Shown: in pieces, positions 1 to 11,253 of the stretch
Layout: the number at the start of each line of letters is the position of its first letter
Numbering within the stretch: the first letter of the stretch is position 1
From: JAYOEY01 sp038120295
GTDB taxonomy: Bacteria; Pseudomonadota; Alphaproteobacteria; MPNO01; UBA2964
Direction of reading: 5' to 3'
NCBI GenBank assembly: GCA_038120295.1
Contig: JAYOLL010000014.1
Coordinates: 1-64,000 of the forward strand
DNA length: 64,000 nucleotides
Made by a program: the position numbers and the translations under genes
The notes under the pieces: generated by a model
What the model saw: only the letters and a program-made list of their open reading frames with translations
Database searches by the model: none
What the model was told of the DNA's origin: nothing

Positions 1-81
1 GTAGCAAAGATAGAACCTCAATTAGGCCCTTAGCTACTTCAGCCCCAAAAATTTTGGGTCGCCTCTCCTTCAGAACGCCCC

Positions 82-1035
82 TCAATATCCTCCCAGAAAG
101 TTCTTCGGCTCGCCGGCGAGAAAGGCCCTCACGGCTTCCAGATAGCCGTTGAAATAGGCCTCGTAGTTGGTATCCGAAACATAGCCCAGATGCGGGGTCA
201 CGATGGTGTTCTCCAGCCTCCGGAAGGCATGATCGGCGGGCAGCGGCTCGACCGAGAATACGTCGATCCCGGCCCCGGCGATCTTACCGGCTTCCAGCGT
301 CGCGACCAGCGCGTCCTCGTCGATAATCGGCCCGCGCGAGGTATTGACGATAAAGGCGGTCGGTTTCATCAGAGCGAGCTGGTCGGCCCCGATGACGCCA
401 CGCGTCCGGTCCGACAAGATCAGGTGTGCGGTCAGGAAGTCGGAGCGCTTCATCAGGTCGTCGAGGGAGACTTTTTCGACGCCGAGCTCTTCGCAGCGTT
501 CCTGGGTCAGGTTCTGACTCCAGGCGATGACATTCATGTCGAACGCTTTGGCGATTGTCGCCATGCGGCCTCCGAGATTTCCAAGACCGGCAATGCCGAG
601 GGTGCGTCCCTCCAGGCTAACGCCGACAGTCTGCTGCCAGTCCCCTGCCCTGACATTACGGTCCTCGCGCACGATCTGGCGTGCCAGCCCGATAATCAGC
701 CCCCAGGCGAGATCTGCGGTCGGACGGCCTACGCTGGGCGTGCCGCAGACGACGACTCCCTGTTCCCGCGCAAAGGCCGTGTCGATGCCGAGATTGCGCA
801 TGCCGGACGATACCAGAAGCTTTAGTTTGGGAAGCTTCGAGATCAGCGATTCCCTGAACGGCGTCCGCTCGCGCATGGCGCAGATGATCTCGAAATCCTT
901 CAGGCGTTCGACGATATCGTTTTCTTCGCTGAGATGGTCAGTGAAGGAAACCACCTCGTGTTCGTCGCCGAGCGATGCCCAGTCGGCTGCGCCCGATGCT
1001 ATGTTCTGATAATCGTCCAGGAATGCAATCCGCAT
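82..1035 (-). CDS. D-2-hydroxyacid dehydrogenase family protein
   Basis: Probable NAD(P)-dependent oxidoreductase acting on a D-2-hydroxy acid or the matching 2-keto acid, cytosolic. At 317 residues it has the usual family length. A Rossmann motif GLGNLGGRMA lies near residue 150. The family's catalytic Arg, Glu and His appear in order in NTSRGPIID, GIDVFSVEPLP and TPHLGYVSD. The start is preceded by GGGGACAAG. It is transcribed away from the VOC/amidohydrolase pair and has no clear operon partner. Substrate cannot be told: phosphoglycerate, glyoxylate and hydroxypyruvate enzymes share these motifs. The 81 bases beyond its stop hold a short perfect inverted repeat (44-58) and nothing else I recognise. 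Confidence 0.88.
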   Translation of the reverse strand: MRIAFLDDYQNIASGAADWASLGDEHEVVSFTDHLSEENDIVERLKDFEIICAMRERTPFRESLISKLPKLKLLVSSGMRNLGIDTAFAREQGVVVCGTPSVGRPTADLAWGLIIGLARQIVREDRNVRAGDWQQTVGVSLEGRTLGIAGLGNLGGRMATIAKAFDMNVIAWSQNLTQERCEELGVEKVSLDDLMKRSDFLTAHLILSDRTRGVIGADQLALMKPTAFIVNTSRGPIIDEDALVATLEAGKIAGAGIDVFSVEPLPADHAFRRLENTIVTPHLGYVSDTNYEAYFNGYLEAVRAFLAGEPKNFLGGY

Positions 1036-1165
1036 CTTGTCCCCCGCTATTTTCGAATGGCGTCCAAATTATTTCCGGCGGAGCGCATAATCGGCGGATC
1101 GGCGGATGCTGACAACGGTGGAATTGGTATACTCACGCCATAGCGACGATCGCAGGAGACGGGAT

Positions 1166-2404
1166 ATGGACCAGCGCGTGACGGACACACGGACAGAATT
1201 CGACGTCGGCGGTGTGGTGATGAACCGGCCGTTCAGGATTTTGAGGCTCGGGCATTTCGGTTTCAACATGCCGAGCGCGGATGACGGGCTGGAATTCTAT
1301 TCAGATCTGCTGGGATTAAGGCTGGTCGATGTACTGAATTTTCCAACGGTTGCGCCGGACCCGTCGAAACTCGAAGGGCTGACCCACACAAAAGGATATT
1401 TCCTCAATCACGGAACGGATCATCATTCCTTCGTGCTGTTTCCCCAGGAAGCGATCGATGCCGTCGGTCGTAAGCCGGATCGCGACGACATGTTCGTGAA
1501 TCAGATGAGCTGGCAGGCAGGGTCGCTGCAGGAAATCCGCGATGCGCTCGACTGGTTCGTCGAGATAGGCAGCAAGATCAACCGCATCGGGCGCGATATG
1601 CCCGGTTCGAACTGGCATTCCTACCCGTTCGATCCCGAAGGCCATATCAATGAAATCTATTACGGGATGGAGCAGATAGGCTGGAACCTGCGGGCCAAGC
1701 CGCGCGGCCTCTATCACCGCGGGTTCCGCGAGCGGCCCGAACTGCCGCAGATATCCGAGTACCAGGAAATCGGGGATGCGGAAGAGCAGAAAACCGACCT
1801 TTTGTCTGGTTCCCGCATCGTCGAAAAGCGACCCTTCAAGTATGAGCTTGCCGGCATCATGGCGCCGCGCCCGTTCAAGATAACCAAGGTCGGCCCCGCC
1901 CGGCTCTGGGTGAAGGATATGGATGCCGAGCTCGACTACTATGTGGGGTTGTTCGGTCTCTCGGTGACAGAGGAAATCGAGTACGAAGGCCATCGCTGTG
2001 TCTTCCTGCGCGCCAATACGGAGCATCACTCCCTTGCGCTTTATCCCGAAGCGCTGCGCTCGCAGTTCGACGTTCGGCAGGACAGCTCCTGCTTCTCGTT
2101 CGGCTTCCGGCTCGGTTCGTACCGGCAGTTGAAGGACGCGGTGGCGTGGCTGGAATCGGAAGGCGCGACGGTGAAATACCTGCCGCGAGAACTGTTCCCC
2201 GGTATGGACTACACCGCGTTCGTTACCGACCCGGCCGGGCACGCGATCCAGCTCTATGCCTATATGGAGCAGGTTGGCTGGGACGGAACGCCTCGCCCGG
2301 CCGAATTGCGGCGCAAAGTAGCAGAACCGGGCAAGTGGCCGGAAAGCATCGAGGCGATGTCGGACGATTACGCCGGCGAAGTCTATCTCGGTCCCATCGT
2401 CTGA
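1166..2404 (+). CDS. Two-domain VOC (glyoxalase/extradiol dioxygenase fold) protein
   Basis: Two vicinal-oxygen-chelate domains, about residues 25-175 and 238-372, in a 412-residue protein. The N-terminal half keeps a possible metal triad: His30 (LGHFGF), His86/87 (TDHHSF) and Glu163 (HINEIYY). In the C-terminal half the matching places read Arg246 (ARLWVK), His287/288 (EHHSLALY) and Gln362 (AIQLYAY), so that half probably binds no metal. Ring-cleaving two-domain dioxygenases usually have the opposite arrangement. I chose the ATG at 1166 because GCAGGAGAC stands just upstream; an in-frame ATG 60 bases earlier lacks such a site. The amidohydrolase gene begins 14 bases after the stop, so the two are probably one transcript and one catabolic step pair. 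Substrate unknown. Confidence 0.82.
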   Translation: MDQRVTDTRTEFDVGGVVMNRPFRILRLGHFGFNMPSADDGLEFYSDLLGLRLVDVLNFPTVAPDPSKLEGLTHTKGYFLNHGTDHHSFVLFPQEAIDAVGRKPDRDDMFVNQMSWQAGSLQEIRDALDWFVEIGSKINRIGRDMPGSNWHSYPFDPEGHINEIYYGMEQIGWNLRAKPRGLYHRGFRERPELPQISEYQEIGDAEEQKTDLLSGSRIVEKRPFKYELAGIMAPRPFKITKVGPARLWVKDMDAELDYYVGLFGLSVTEEIEYEGHRCVFLRANTEHHSLALYPEALRSQFDVRQDSSCFSFGFRLGSYRQLKDAVAWLESEGATVKYLPRELFPGMDYTAFVTDPAGHAIQLYAYMEQVGWDGTPRPAELRRKVAEPGKWPESIEAMSDDYAGEVYLGPIV

Positions 2405-2418
2405 ACGGGAACAACCGC

Positions 2419-3345
2419 ATGATCATCGATACCCATATTCATGTCTGGAGCTACCCCGCCCTGACGGAAGCGCGTCAGCATATCCGCAACACAAAGGACC
2501 TGGTCAGCTTTCGTACGCGCTGTCCCGATCTTTACGACCGGACGCTCAATGAGGACCCGATCGACAATTCTGATCAGCTGATCGCCGACATGGACGAGTT
2601 CGGCATCGACAGGGCGTTCGTGCAGGCGCGTCCCGGCGCGGTCACCAACGATCAGGTCGCGGAGTCGGTTAGACGCCATCCCGATCGGCTATACGGGCTG
2701 ATGCGGATCGGACACGATCAGGAAGCGGCCTACGAGTATGTCGAGGACCCGTCCCCGATCCGGGACGCGGCGGGAGACGAGGTCTCGCACTGTATCGAGG
2801 ATCTCGGCATGATCGGGCTGGGGGAGATTTTCGTTCGCGCCATGACGGCGGAGGTCGATCCGGAAAAGATCGCGAAGGACCTGGTCCCCATGATGGATGC
2901 GGTCGACCGCTACAAGGTGCCGGTCCAGTTTCCTACCGGCTGGACGCAGTTTCCGGGAGGGCTCTATTACGGGAACCCGATCTGGGCGGATGAGGTGGCG
3001 CTGCGCTATCCGGACGTACCGATCATCCTGACAAAGATGGGCCGCTCGATGATCACCTATTTCGAACCCTGCATCGCGGTCGCCATGCGGAACGAAAACG
3101 TCTATTTCGACGTTGTGGGCACCAACGCGGATCACCTGCGTCAGGCGCTCGACCTGCTGGGCTCGGAACGGATCATGTTCGGCTCCGACTGGTCGGCCAC
3201 CTGGTCCTGCGTCCGCGAGCCCGCGCCGCTCTACGAGATGCGCCTCAAGGTGCTTGACGATGCCGACTGCACCGAGGAAGAGCGCGAAAACATCCTTTGG
3301 CGCAACGCCGCCCGGCTGTTCAAGCTGGACGATCTCGCGAACTGA
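2419..3345 (+). CDS. Amidohydrolase family protein (metal-dependent hydrolase)
   Basis: A 308-residue TIM-barrel hydrolase or decarboxylase of the amidohydrolase_2 type (relatives of aminocarboxymuconate semialdehyde decarboxylase). The N-terminal DTHIHVW gives the HxH metal ligands at residues 6 and 8. GLGEIFVR in the middle and MFGSDWSATW near the C-terminus carry further conserved acidic residues, the Asp of GSDW being the usual last metal ligand. The start is the ATG at 2419, where the family's own N-terminus begins; the frame is open upstream only because it runs under the preceding gene. Pairing with the VOC protein suggests breakdown of an aromatic or cyclic acid, but this is inference. 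uvrA starts 9 bases downstream and may share the transcript. Confidence 0.85.
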   Translation: MIIDTHIHVWSYPALTEARQHIRNTKDLVSFRTRCPDLYDRTLNEDPIDNSDQLIADMDEFGIDRAFVQARPGAVTNDQVAESVRRHPDRLYGLMRIGHDQEAAYEYVEDPSPIRDAAGDEVSHCIEDLGMIGLGEIFVRAMTAEVDPEKIAKDLVPMMDAVDRYKVPVQFPTGWTQFPGGLYYGNPIWADEVALRYPDVPIILTKMGRSMITYFEPCIAVAMRNENVYFDVVGTNADHLRQALDLLGSERIMFGSDWSATWSCVREPAPLYEMRLKVLDDADCTEEERENILWRNAARLFKLDDLAN

Positions 3346-3354
3346 CCGAAATAT

Positions 3355-6213
<2,859 letters not shown>

Positions 6214-6223
6214 CAATCCAATT

Positions 6224-6322
6224 CGTCATCCTCGCACTTGTTGCGAGGATCCACGTGTTTTTTTCTAGGACAATCCGAAAAAAGAAAAACGTGGATGGTC
6301 GCGTCAAGCGCGACCACGACGG
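6224..6322. repeat. Intergenic palindromic repeat, copy A
   Basis: A roughly 99-base imperfect inverted repeat just after the uvrA stop. The left arm (6224-6254, starting CGTCATCCTCGCACTTG) pairs with the right arm (about 6290-6322, ending GCGCGACCACGACG). Each arm contains its own hairpin, CCTCGCACTTGTTGCGAGG and GGTCGCGTCAAGCGCGACC, and the middle is A/T-rich. The shape and the GTCATCC...GGATCCA core match dispersed intergenic palindromes known in alphaproteobacterial genomes. It may also end uvrA transcription. Copy B at 8047-8167 shares the core. Confidence 0.7.
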
Positions 6323-6365
6323 CCTATGTGAATGAGCCCGGATTGGATGGGAGCGATGCCGCGGA

Positions 6366-6929
6366 TCACACCTCCTCGATATCCCCCCGCGCGAACCGTT
6401 TGTCGTATTTCATCGGCTCGACGATGTACTGGATTTCCCACCAGTTGCCGTCGCGGTCCTGCAGCATGAAGGCGTAATCGCCGCCGGTGTGCTGCGGGCG
6501 GGGCTTGTTAATGCGGCGGATGCCGTACTTTTCCTTGTCGCGCAGCGCCGCCTCGTAGGCCTCGTCGACCTCTTCAGGGGTGGCGACGTCGATTCCCCAG
6601 TGATGATAGGTGCGGGTCGGCTGGGTCTGTTCGCCGATCTCGAGACAGACGATGCTCCAGTAGCCGCCCATTCGCACATTCAGCGTCGTCGGTGAGTGGC
6701 GCACGCAGTGGAGGCCGAGAAATTCGGTATAGAACCGCTTGGATTCATGGATGTCGATCACGCCCAGCGTGCCGTGCGACAGGATCATCGGCTTCACGAC
6801 CGGGTTCTCGGCATAGGTGCCGGGCGCCAGCTTCTCCGCCGCTGCAAAACTGCCGAACTGTGCCGCGCTTTGCCTCGCCGCGCCTTCGGGGCGTTGCCCG
6901 ATTTTCGTGCGTTCCCTGAATGTCGCCAT
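6366..6929 (-). CDS. VOC family protein (paralogue 1)
   Basis: A 187-residue single-domain VOC protein of unknown substrate. Likely metal ligands are the His of LSHGTLGV, the His of YHHWGIDV and the Glu of WWEIQYI. It is strongly similar along its whole length to the protein at 8200-8757, sharing for example APGTYAENP, KPMILSHGTLGVID and EPMKYDKRFARGDI. A 50-residue N-terminal arm precedes the VOC fold in both. The start has a strong GGAGGGAGG site. It is divergent from the FAH gene at 7030, with about 100 bases between, so the two probably share a control region. Confidence 0.85.
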   Translation of the reverse strand: MATFRERTKIGQRPEGAARQSAAQFGSFAAAEKLAPGTYAENPVVKPMILSHGTLGVIDIHESKRFYTEFLGLHCVRHSPTTLNVRMGGYWSIVCLEIGEQTQPTRTYHHWGIDVATPEEVDEAYEAALRDKEKYGIRRINKPRPQHTGGDYAFMLQDRDGNWWEIQYIVEPMKYDKRFARGDIEEV

Positions 6930-7029
6930 GTCGACCTCCCTCCATTTTGACGAATCCTATCGCGCCGCCGGGAGGATGACCATAGCGCGTCCGCGGGATA
7001 CCATTCGCGAAAGACAGGGAGACGGAGTC

Positions 7030-8025
7030 ATGAAGATCTATCGATATACGCCGAACGGCTCGCCAGACGTAACGCCTCGGCTCGGGTTGCTGACGGAAGA
7101 CGGCAAACGGCTGGGCGATCTGCAGGCAGCCTATTCCGCGATGAAAAACGAAGCGGATGCGGTGCGGATGTTTCCGGGCGATGTGGCTGCGTGGCTTGCA
7201 AATGGCGATGCCGCCCGCCCTGCCCTGTCCGAGGCTGCCGATTATCTGGGCGGCTCGAATGACGATGGCCTGTTCGTTGCCCTGGATGCAGTCCATTTGC
7301 ACGCCCCCATCGCGCCGCACAAGATCATCGCGGTCGGGCGGAACTACAACGAGCACAAGGAGGAGATGGCGGGAAAGACCATTTCCGAGCGGCCTAAGGT
7401 GCCTGCGGCCTGGGTCAAGGCGAACAACACGATCTGCGGCCCCAATGACCCGGTCGTGAAACCCTACATGACCCACAAGCTGGATTACGAGACCGAACTC
7501 TGCGTCGTGATCGGTAAGCGCTGCAAGAACGTACTGGAAGCGGACGCGTGGGATGTCGTCGCCGGATACACGATCATGCAGGACATCACGGCCCGCGACG
7601 TCAATTTCATCGAGCGCGACGAAGGCAACCGGCTGCTGGGCAAGATGTTCGACACTTTCGGGCCGATGGGGCCGTGCTTCGTCACCGCGGACGCCATCGC
7701 GGATCCGCATAATTTGTCGATCAAAACCCGGGTCAACGGCGAGATCCGTCAGGATGGCTCGACCGGCGACATGATCTGGTCGATCCCTGAATTCCTGACC
7801 TATGTTTCGCAGATGACGCTTGAAACAGGCGACGTGGTGATGACAGGCACGCCGTCCGGCGTCGCGAACGGGCACAGGGTCGAGGGCGAGAACTGGTTCC
7901 TGCAGGACGGCGACGTGCTGGAATCGGAAATCGACGGTATCGGGATCATGCGCAATACGATCGTCGACGAACCCGACGGACCGCGCAGCTGGGACTGGAG
8001 CAGGCTGATCCCGCCGGATGCGTAG
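7030..8025 (+). CDS. Fumarylacetoacetate hydrolase (FAH) family protein 1
   Basis: A 331-residue protein of the FAH superfamily, whose members hydrolyse, decarboxylate or hydrate acylpyruvate-like products of aromatic catabolism with Mg2+ or Mn2+. Family signatures: IAVGRNYNEH near residue 103, DYETELCVVIGKR with metal-binding Glu residues, GPCFVTADAI, and the C-terminal VMTGTPSGVANG. The start at 7030 follows GGGAGACGGAG; the open frame upstream runs under the VOC gene on the other strand. It closely matches the second FAH protein at 10266-11237, as the flanking VOC genes match each other, so the pair looks duplicated. Substrate unknown. Confidence 0.87.
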   Translation: MKIYRYTPNGSPDVTPRLGLLTEDGKRLGDLQAAYSAMKNEADAVRMFPGDVAAWLANGDAARPALSEAADYLGGSNDDGLFVALDAVHLHAPIAPHKIIAVGRNYNEHKEEMAGKTISERPKVPAAWVKANNTICGPNDPVVKPYMTHKLDYETELCVVIGKRCKNVLEADAWDVVAGYTIMQDITARDVNFIERDEGNRLLGKMFDTFGPMGPCFVTADAIADPHNLSIKTRVNGEIRQDGSTGDMIWSIPEFLTYVSQMTLETGDVVMTGTPSGVANGHRVEGENWFLQDGDVLESEIDGIGIMRNTIVDEPDGPRSWDWSRLIPPDA

Positions 8026-8046
8026 GCCGAACGGTCAGGCATAGTT

Positions 8047-8167
8047 GTCATCCCGGACTTGATCTGGGATCCAGTCGATGTTGGAAGCCAGAGACATTTC
8101 TGGATCCCGGCTCACTGACTTTCCATGCCAAATCGAAGATTTGGTGGAAATTCGAGGCCGGGATGAC
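8047..8167. repeat. Intergenic palindromic repeat, copy B
   Basis: About 121 bases between the end of FAH 1 and the end of the second VOC gene. The left arm GTCATCCCGGACTTGATC (8047 on) is mirrored by CTGGATCCCGG (8100-8110) and GGCCGGGATGAC (8156-8167). The insert between those two right-hand blocks is itself a hairpin, TTTCCATGCCAAAT against ATTTGGTGGAAA. It looks like the same family as copy A with a secondary palindrome inserted. It sits between converging genes and could serve as a two-way terminator. Confidence 0.65.
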
Positions 8168-8199
8168 AGTCGCAATAAATTCCTGCGGTCGAAGGCTCT

Positions 8200-8757
8200 C
8201 TAAGTCGGAACGATGTCTCCGCGCGCAAACCGCTTGTCGTACTTCATCGGCTCGACGATGTATTGGATTTCCCACCAATTCCCGTCGCGGTCCTGCAGCT
8301 TGAAAGCGTAATCGCCGCCATGCTGCGGACGGGGCTTGTTGACCCTGCGGATGCCGTACTTCTCCTGATGTTCGAGCGCTGCCTCGTAGGCTGCATCGAC
8401 CTCTTCCGGCGTCGCCACGTCGAGGCCCCAGTGATTGTAGACCTTGGTCGACTGTACGCCCTCGCCGATCTCAAGACACACAACGCCCCAGTAGCCGCCG
8501 ATCCGCAAGTTGAGACCGCGTTCCTGGTGGCGTACGCAATCGAGCCCCAGGAATTCGGTATAGAATTTCTTAGATTCCACCAGGTCGATCACGCCAAGCG
8601 TCCCGTGCGACAGGATCATTGGCTTGACGATCGGGTTTTCCGCATAGGTGCCCGGCGCCTTTTCCTCGGCGGCCCGGAAGGTGCCGAACTGTTCAACGCT
8701 CTGTTTCTCGCCGTCGGGACGCTGTCCGACCCCGGTACGTTCCTTGACCGATGCCAT
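8200..8757 (-). CDS. VOC family protein (paralogue 2)
   Basis: A 185-residue VOC protein, the near twin of the one at 6366-6929. It has the same candidate metal ligands: His in LSHGTLGV, His in YNHWGLDV and Glu in WWEIQYI. The start at 8757 is supported by AGGGAG seven bases upstream; a longer reading frame has no such site. It lies 70 bases downstream of the transporter binding-protein gene on the same strand, so it is probably cotranscribed with it. Function unknown; a role in the same catabolic step as the FAH proteins is inferred from the repeated neighbourhood. Confidence 0.85.
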   Translation of the reverse strand: MASVKERTGVGQRPDGEKQSVEQFGTFRAAEEKAPGTYAENPIVKPMILSHGTLGVIDLVESKKFYTEFLGLDCVRHQERGLNLRIGGYWGVVCLEIGEGVQSTKVYNHWGLDVATPEEVDAAYEAALEHQEKYGIRRVNKPRPQHGGDYAFKLQDRDGNWWEIQYIVEPMKYDKRFARGDIVPT

Positions 8758-8827
8758 GTTCAAACTCCCTGCTGAAAAAGAAACGGCCGCGACGCGTCCT
8801 TGCGCCACGGCCGAGATCTGCTGTCGA

Positions 8828-10102
8828 TTACTCGCAGGCCACCGACTTGGCGATGCCCTGGTTGCCCGAATAGGTAACCGCGCACTTCATGCCGACCTTG
8901 AGCTGCTTGCCCTTGGCCTTCTTGCCGGTAATGGTGACCGCCGTATTCTTGTTATGAACGCGGACCTTGTGCGTTTCGTTTCCGGCCTTGAACTTGAAGC
9001 CATTGCGAACGAGCTCGCCGATTTCGGTATCGACCGAGACCCAATTGATCTTGCGCTTCTTGTCGAACGCCTTGTTGGGCTTGCGGAAACTGGCGACCCG
9101 CTGGTCGAGCTCTTTCGGATAGTCATAGAGCTTTGTTATGAGCTCCTGAATCTCTTTGCCGGAAATCGGGTCGACTTCAAGCAGCGACTTCTTTGCGTCG
9201 GCAAGGAATTTCGGATCCTTCATGGTCGCATCGAAAGCGCGCCGCAGCGCTGCAACCCGGGCTTGCGGCACGCCCGGAGGCGCAGCGTATGGCCGGCCCA
9301 TGTCCTGGGTGCCGAACAGGATCTCCAGCGTCTTTCTGTCATCTTCGCTGGTGACCTGATCGATCATGACAGGTACATCGGGGATGTCGGGATGCGCCGT
9401 CTTCGAGAACTGGACGATGAAGTTGAGCTTCTTGTCGCGGATCCAGTCTGGCTTCTGGGTCTTGAGGCTGGCCCAGCCGTACCCGCAGATGCCCTCGACT
9501 TCGCCGCGTTCCATCGACAGGAAGGCTTCGCCCATCTCGTAGCCGCGCACGATCTCGAACTTTGTGCCGACCATGGTGTTCAGCAGGCGGGGCATGACTG
9601 ACGCGGTGGCGGAGCTGCCGCTGGATCCGACCAGAACCTTGTTGGTGATGGCGTCCTTGATGGTCTTGATCTTGGATGCATGCCATGTGAAGCAGACGCT
9701 TTTCTGCTTGGCGATACTGCCGATCCAGTTGAATTTGCGTCCGTCGAACTTTGTGCCCTTGGGATAGACTTCAGGCTCCAGCCCCATCCGCTCGTGGATG
9801 CCGCCGAATACCAGCCCGTCCTTGGGCGCTACGTTATAGAGCCAGTTGGCGAGCACCCGGCTGACGCCACCGGATCTGGTCTTCATGATGACGGTCGGGT
9901 TGCCAGGGATGTGGCGGCCGATATTGACGGCGAGCGTGCGGGCGTAGGTCCAGTAAGCCCCGCCGGCGCTGAGGCCGTTAAAAATGACCAGCGTTTTGTC
10001 CTTGTAGAAATCCGCCACTTCGTCCGCGGCGGCCGGTTGTCCGAACGCGACAGCCAGCGCGAGCGCGCCGGCGCCAGCTCTTACCGTTCCTGATAGCTTC
10101 AT
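8828..10102 (-). CDS. Tripartite tricarboxylate transporter (TctC/Bug-like) substrate-binding protein
   Basis: A periplasmic binding protein of 424 residues. The N-terminal signal peptide ends near AAADEVADF. TctC-like features follow: DKTLVIFNGLSAGGAYWTY, a P-rich core, and the ordinary domain ending near residue 335. About 90 more residues follow, basic and beta-rich, ending in AVTYSGNQGIAKSVACE; most TctC proteins are about 320 residues, so this tail is unusual. No gene for the membrane partners TctA or TctB lies nearby, so it is an orphan. GAGGAGG stands eight bases before the start. It probably captures a carboxylate for the FAH/VOC enzymes next door, which is inference. Confidence 0.8.
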   Translation of the reverse strand: MKLSGTVRAGAGALALAVAFGQPAAADEVADFYKDKTLVIFNGLSAGGAYWTYARTLAVNIGRHIPGNPTVIMKTRSGGVSRVLANWLYNVAPKDGLVFGGIHERMGLEPEVYPKGTKFDGRKFNWIGSIAKQKSVCFTWHASKIKTIKDAITNKVLVGSSGSSATASVMPRLLNTMVGTKFEIVRGYEMGEAFLSMERGEVEGICGYGWASLKTQKPDWIRDKKLNFIVQFSKTAHPDIPDVPVMIDQVTSEDDRKTLEILFGTQDMGRPYAAPPGVPQARVAALRRAFDATMKDPKFLADAKKSLLEVDPISGKEIQELITKLYDYPKELDQRVASFRKPNKAFDKKRKINWVSVDTEIGELVRNGFKFKAGNETHKVRVHNKNTAVTITGKKAKGKQLKVGMKCAVTYSGNQGIAKSVACE

Positions 10103-10265
10103 GATGTTTGCCTCCTCGTTGCCATGCCTAATTGTCCGTTTAAGGACTCACATTGATTGTTTTGCCTGTTTGTAACGGAGAAATGCTAGACCAATAACCG
10201 AAGGATGACCATGGGCGGAACGAAGGTTAATCTCGCCTGAAAGTCGATGAACCGGGAGGAAAACT

Positions 10266-11237
10266 ATGAAACTCGTGCGTTATCGCGCCGACGGAAACGA
10301 CGCGCGTCTGGGGCTTCTGTGCAATGGCGGCAAGTCGGTCGGCGATCTGGCTGCCGCGTACGACCGTAAGACCGGGTCGGGTAGTGGAGCGCGGCTGTTC
10401 CCTGACGATGTAGCGGGCTGGTTGCGGAGCGGCGAAGAAGGCCGGGCGGCTCTCGCGGAAGCGGCGGACTATCTGGCTGCCGGCGATGCGGGCGATCTGA
10501 TCTCGGCTCTCGACACTGTTTCGCTGGAGGCGCCGATCCGACCGCCGAAGATGATCGCCGTCGGACGGAATTACAGCGAGCATATGGCGGAAATGCGCGG
10601 GCATGAGATCACCGAAGGTCCGACCGTACCGTCCGCCTGGATCAAGGCCAATTCGTGTATTTGCGGGCCGAATGACAATATCGTCAAACCGCACATGACG
10701 AAGATGCTCGATTATGAAACCGAACTCTCGCTGGTAATCGGTACACGCTGCAAGGACGTGCCGGAGGACCGCGCCTACGAGGTGATCGCGGGCTACACCA
10801 TCGTCAACGATATATCGGCGCGCGACGTGGCCCGGATCGAGCGCAAGGAAGGGAACCAGCTTCTCGGCAAGATGTTCGACACGTTTGCGCCGATGGGACC
10901 CTGCTTCGTCACCGCCGATGAAATCGCTGATCCGATGGATATGCCGCTCAGGACACGCGTAAACGGCGAAAGCCGTCAGAACAGCACCACGGGCAACATG
11001 ATCTGGAATATTCCCCAGCTGATTTCCTACCTGTCGCAGATGACGCTCGATATCGGCGACGTGATTTTGACCGGTACGCCGTCGGGCGTTGCCAGCGGTC
11101 ACAAGGTCGAAGGCGAGAACTGGTTCCTTCAGGACGGTGACATTCTTGAGTCCGAACTCGAAGGCATCGGGACGATGCGCAACAGGATCGTCGACGACTC
11201 GGAGCGACCAAGAAGCTGGCAATGGAAGAACGGTTAG
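10266..11237 (+). CDS. Fumarylacetoacetate hydrolase (FAH) family protein 2
   Basis: A 323-residue FAH-fold enzyme very similar to the one at 7030-8025. Shared blocks include IAVGRNYSEH, DYETELSLVIGTR, LLGKMFDTF and LTGTPSGVASG, so the same metal-binding Glu pattern is kept. GGGAGG stands just before the start. It is divergent from the transporter binding-protein gene across about 160 bases. trmFO starts 16 bases after its stop and may be read from the same transcript. The exact reaction is unknown; acylpyruvase or 5-oxopent-3-ene-tricarboxylate decarboxylase-like activity is possible. Confidence 0.87.
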   Translation: MKLVRYRADGNDARLGLLCNGGKSVGDLAAAYDRKTGSGSGARLFPDDVAGWLRSGEEGRAALAEAADYLAAGDAGDLISALDTVSLEAPIRPPKMIAVGRNYSEHMAEMRGHEITEGPTVPSAWIKANSCICGPNDNIVKPHMTKMLDYETELSLVIGTRCKDVPEDRAYEVIAGYTIVNDISARDVARIERKEGNQLLGKMFDTFAPMGPCFVTADEIADPMDMPLRTRVNGESRQNSTTGNMIWNIPQLISYLSQMTLDIGDVILTGTPSGVASGHKVEGENWFLQDGDILESELEGIGTMRNRIVDDSERPRSWQWKNG

Positions 11238-11253
11238 ACGATATTCTGACCGT

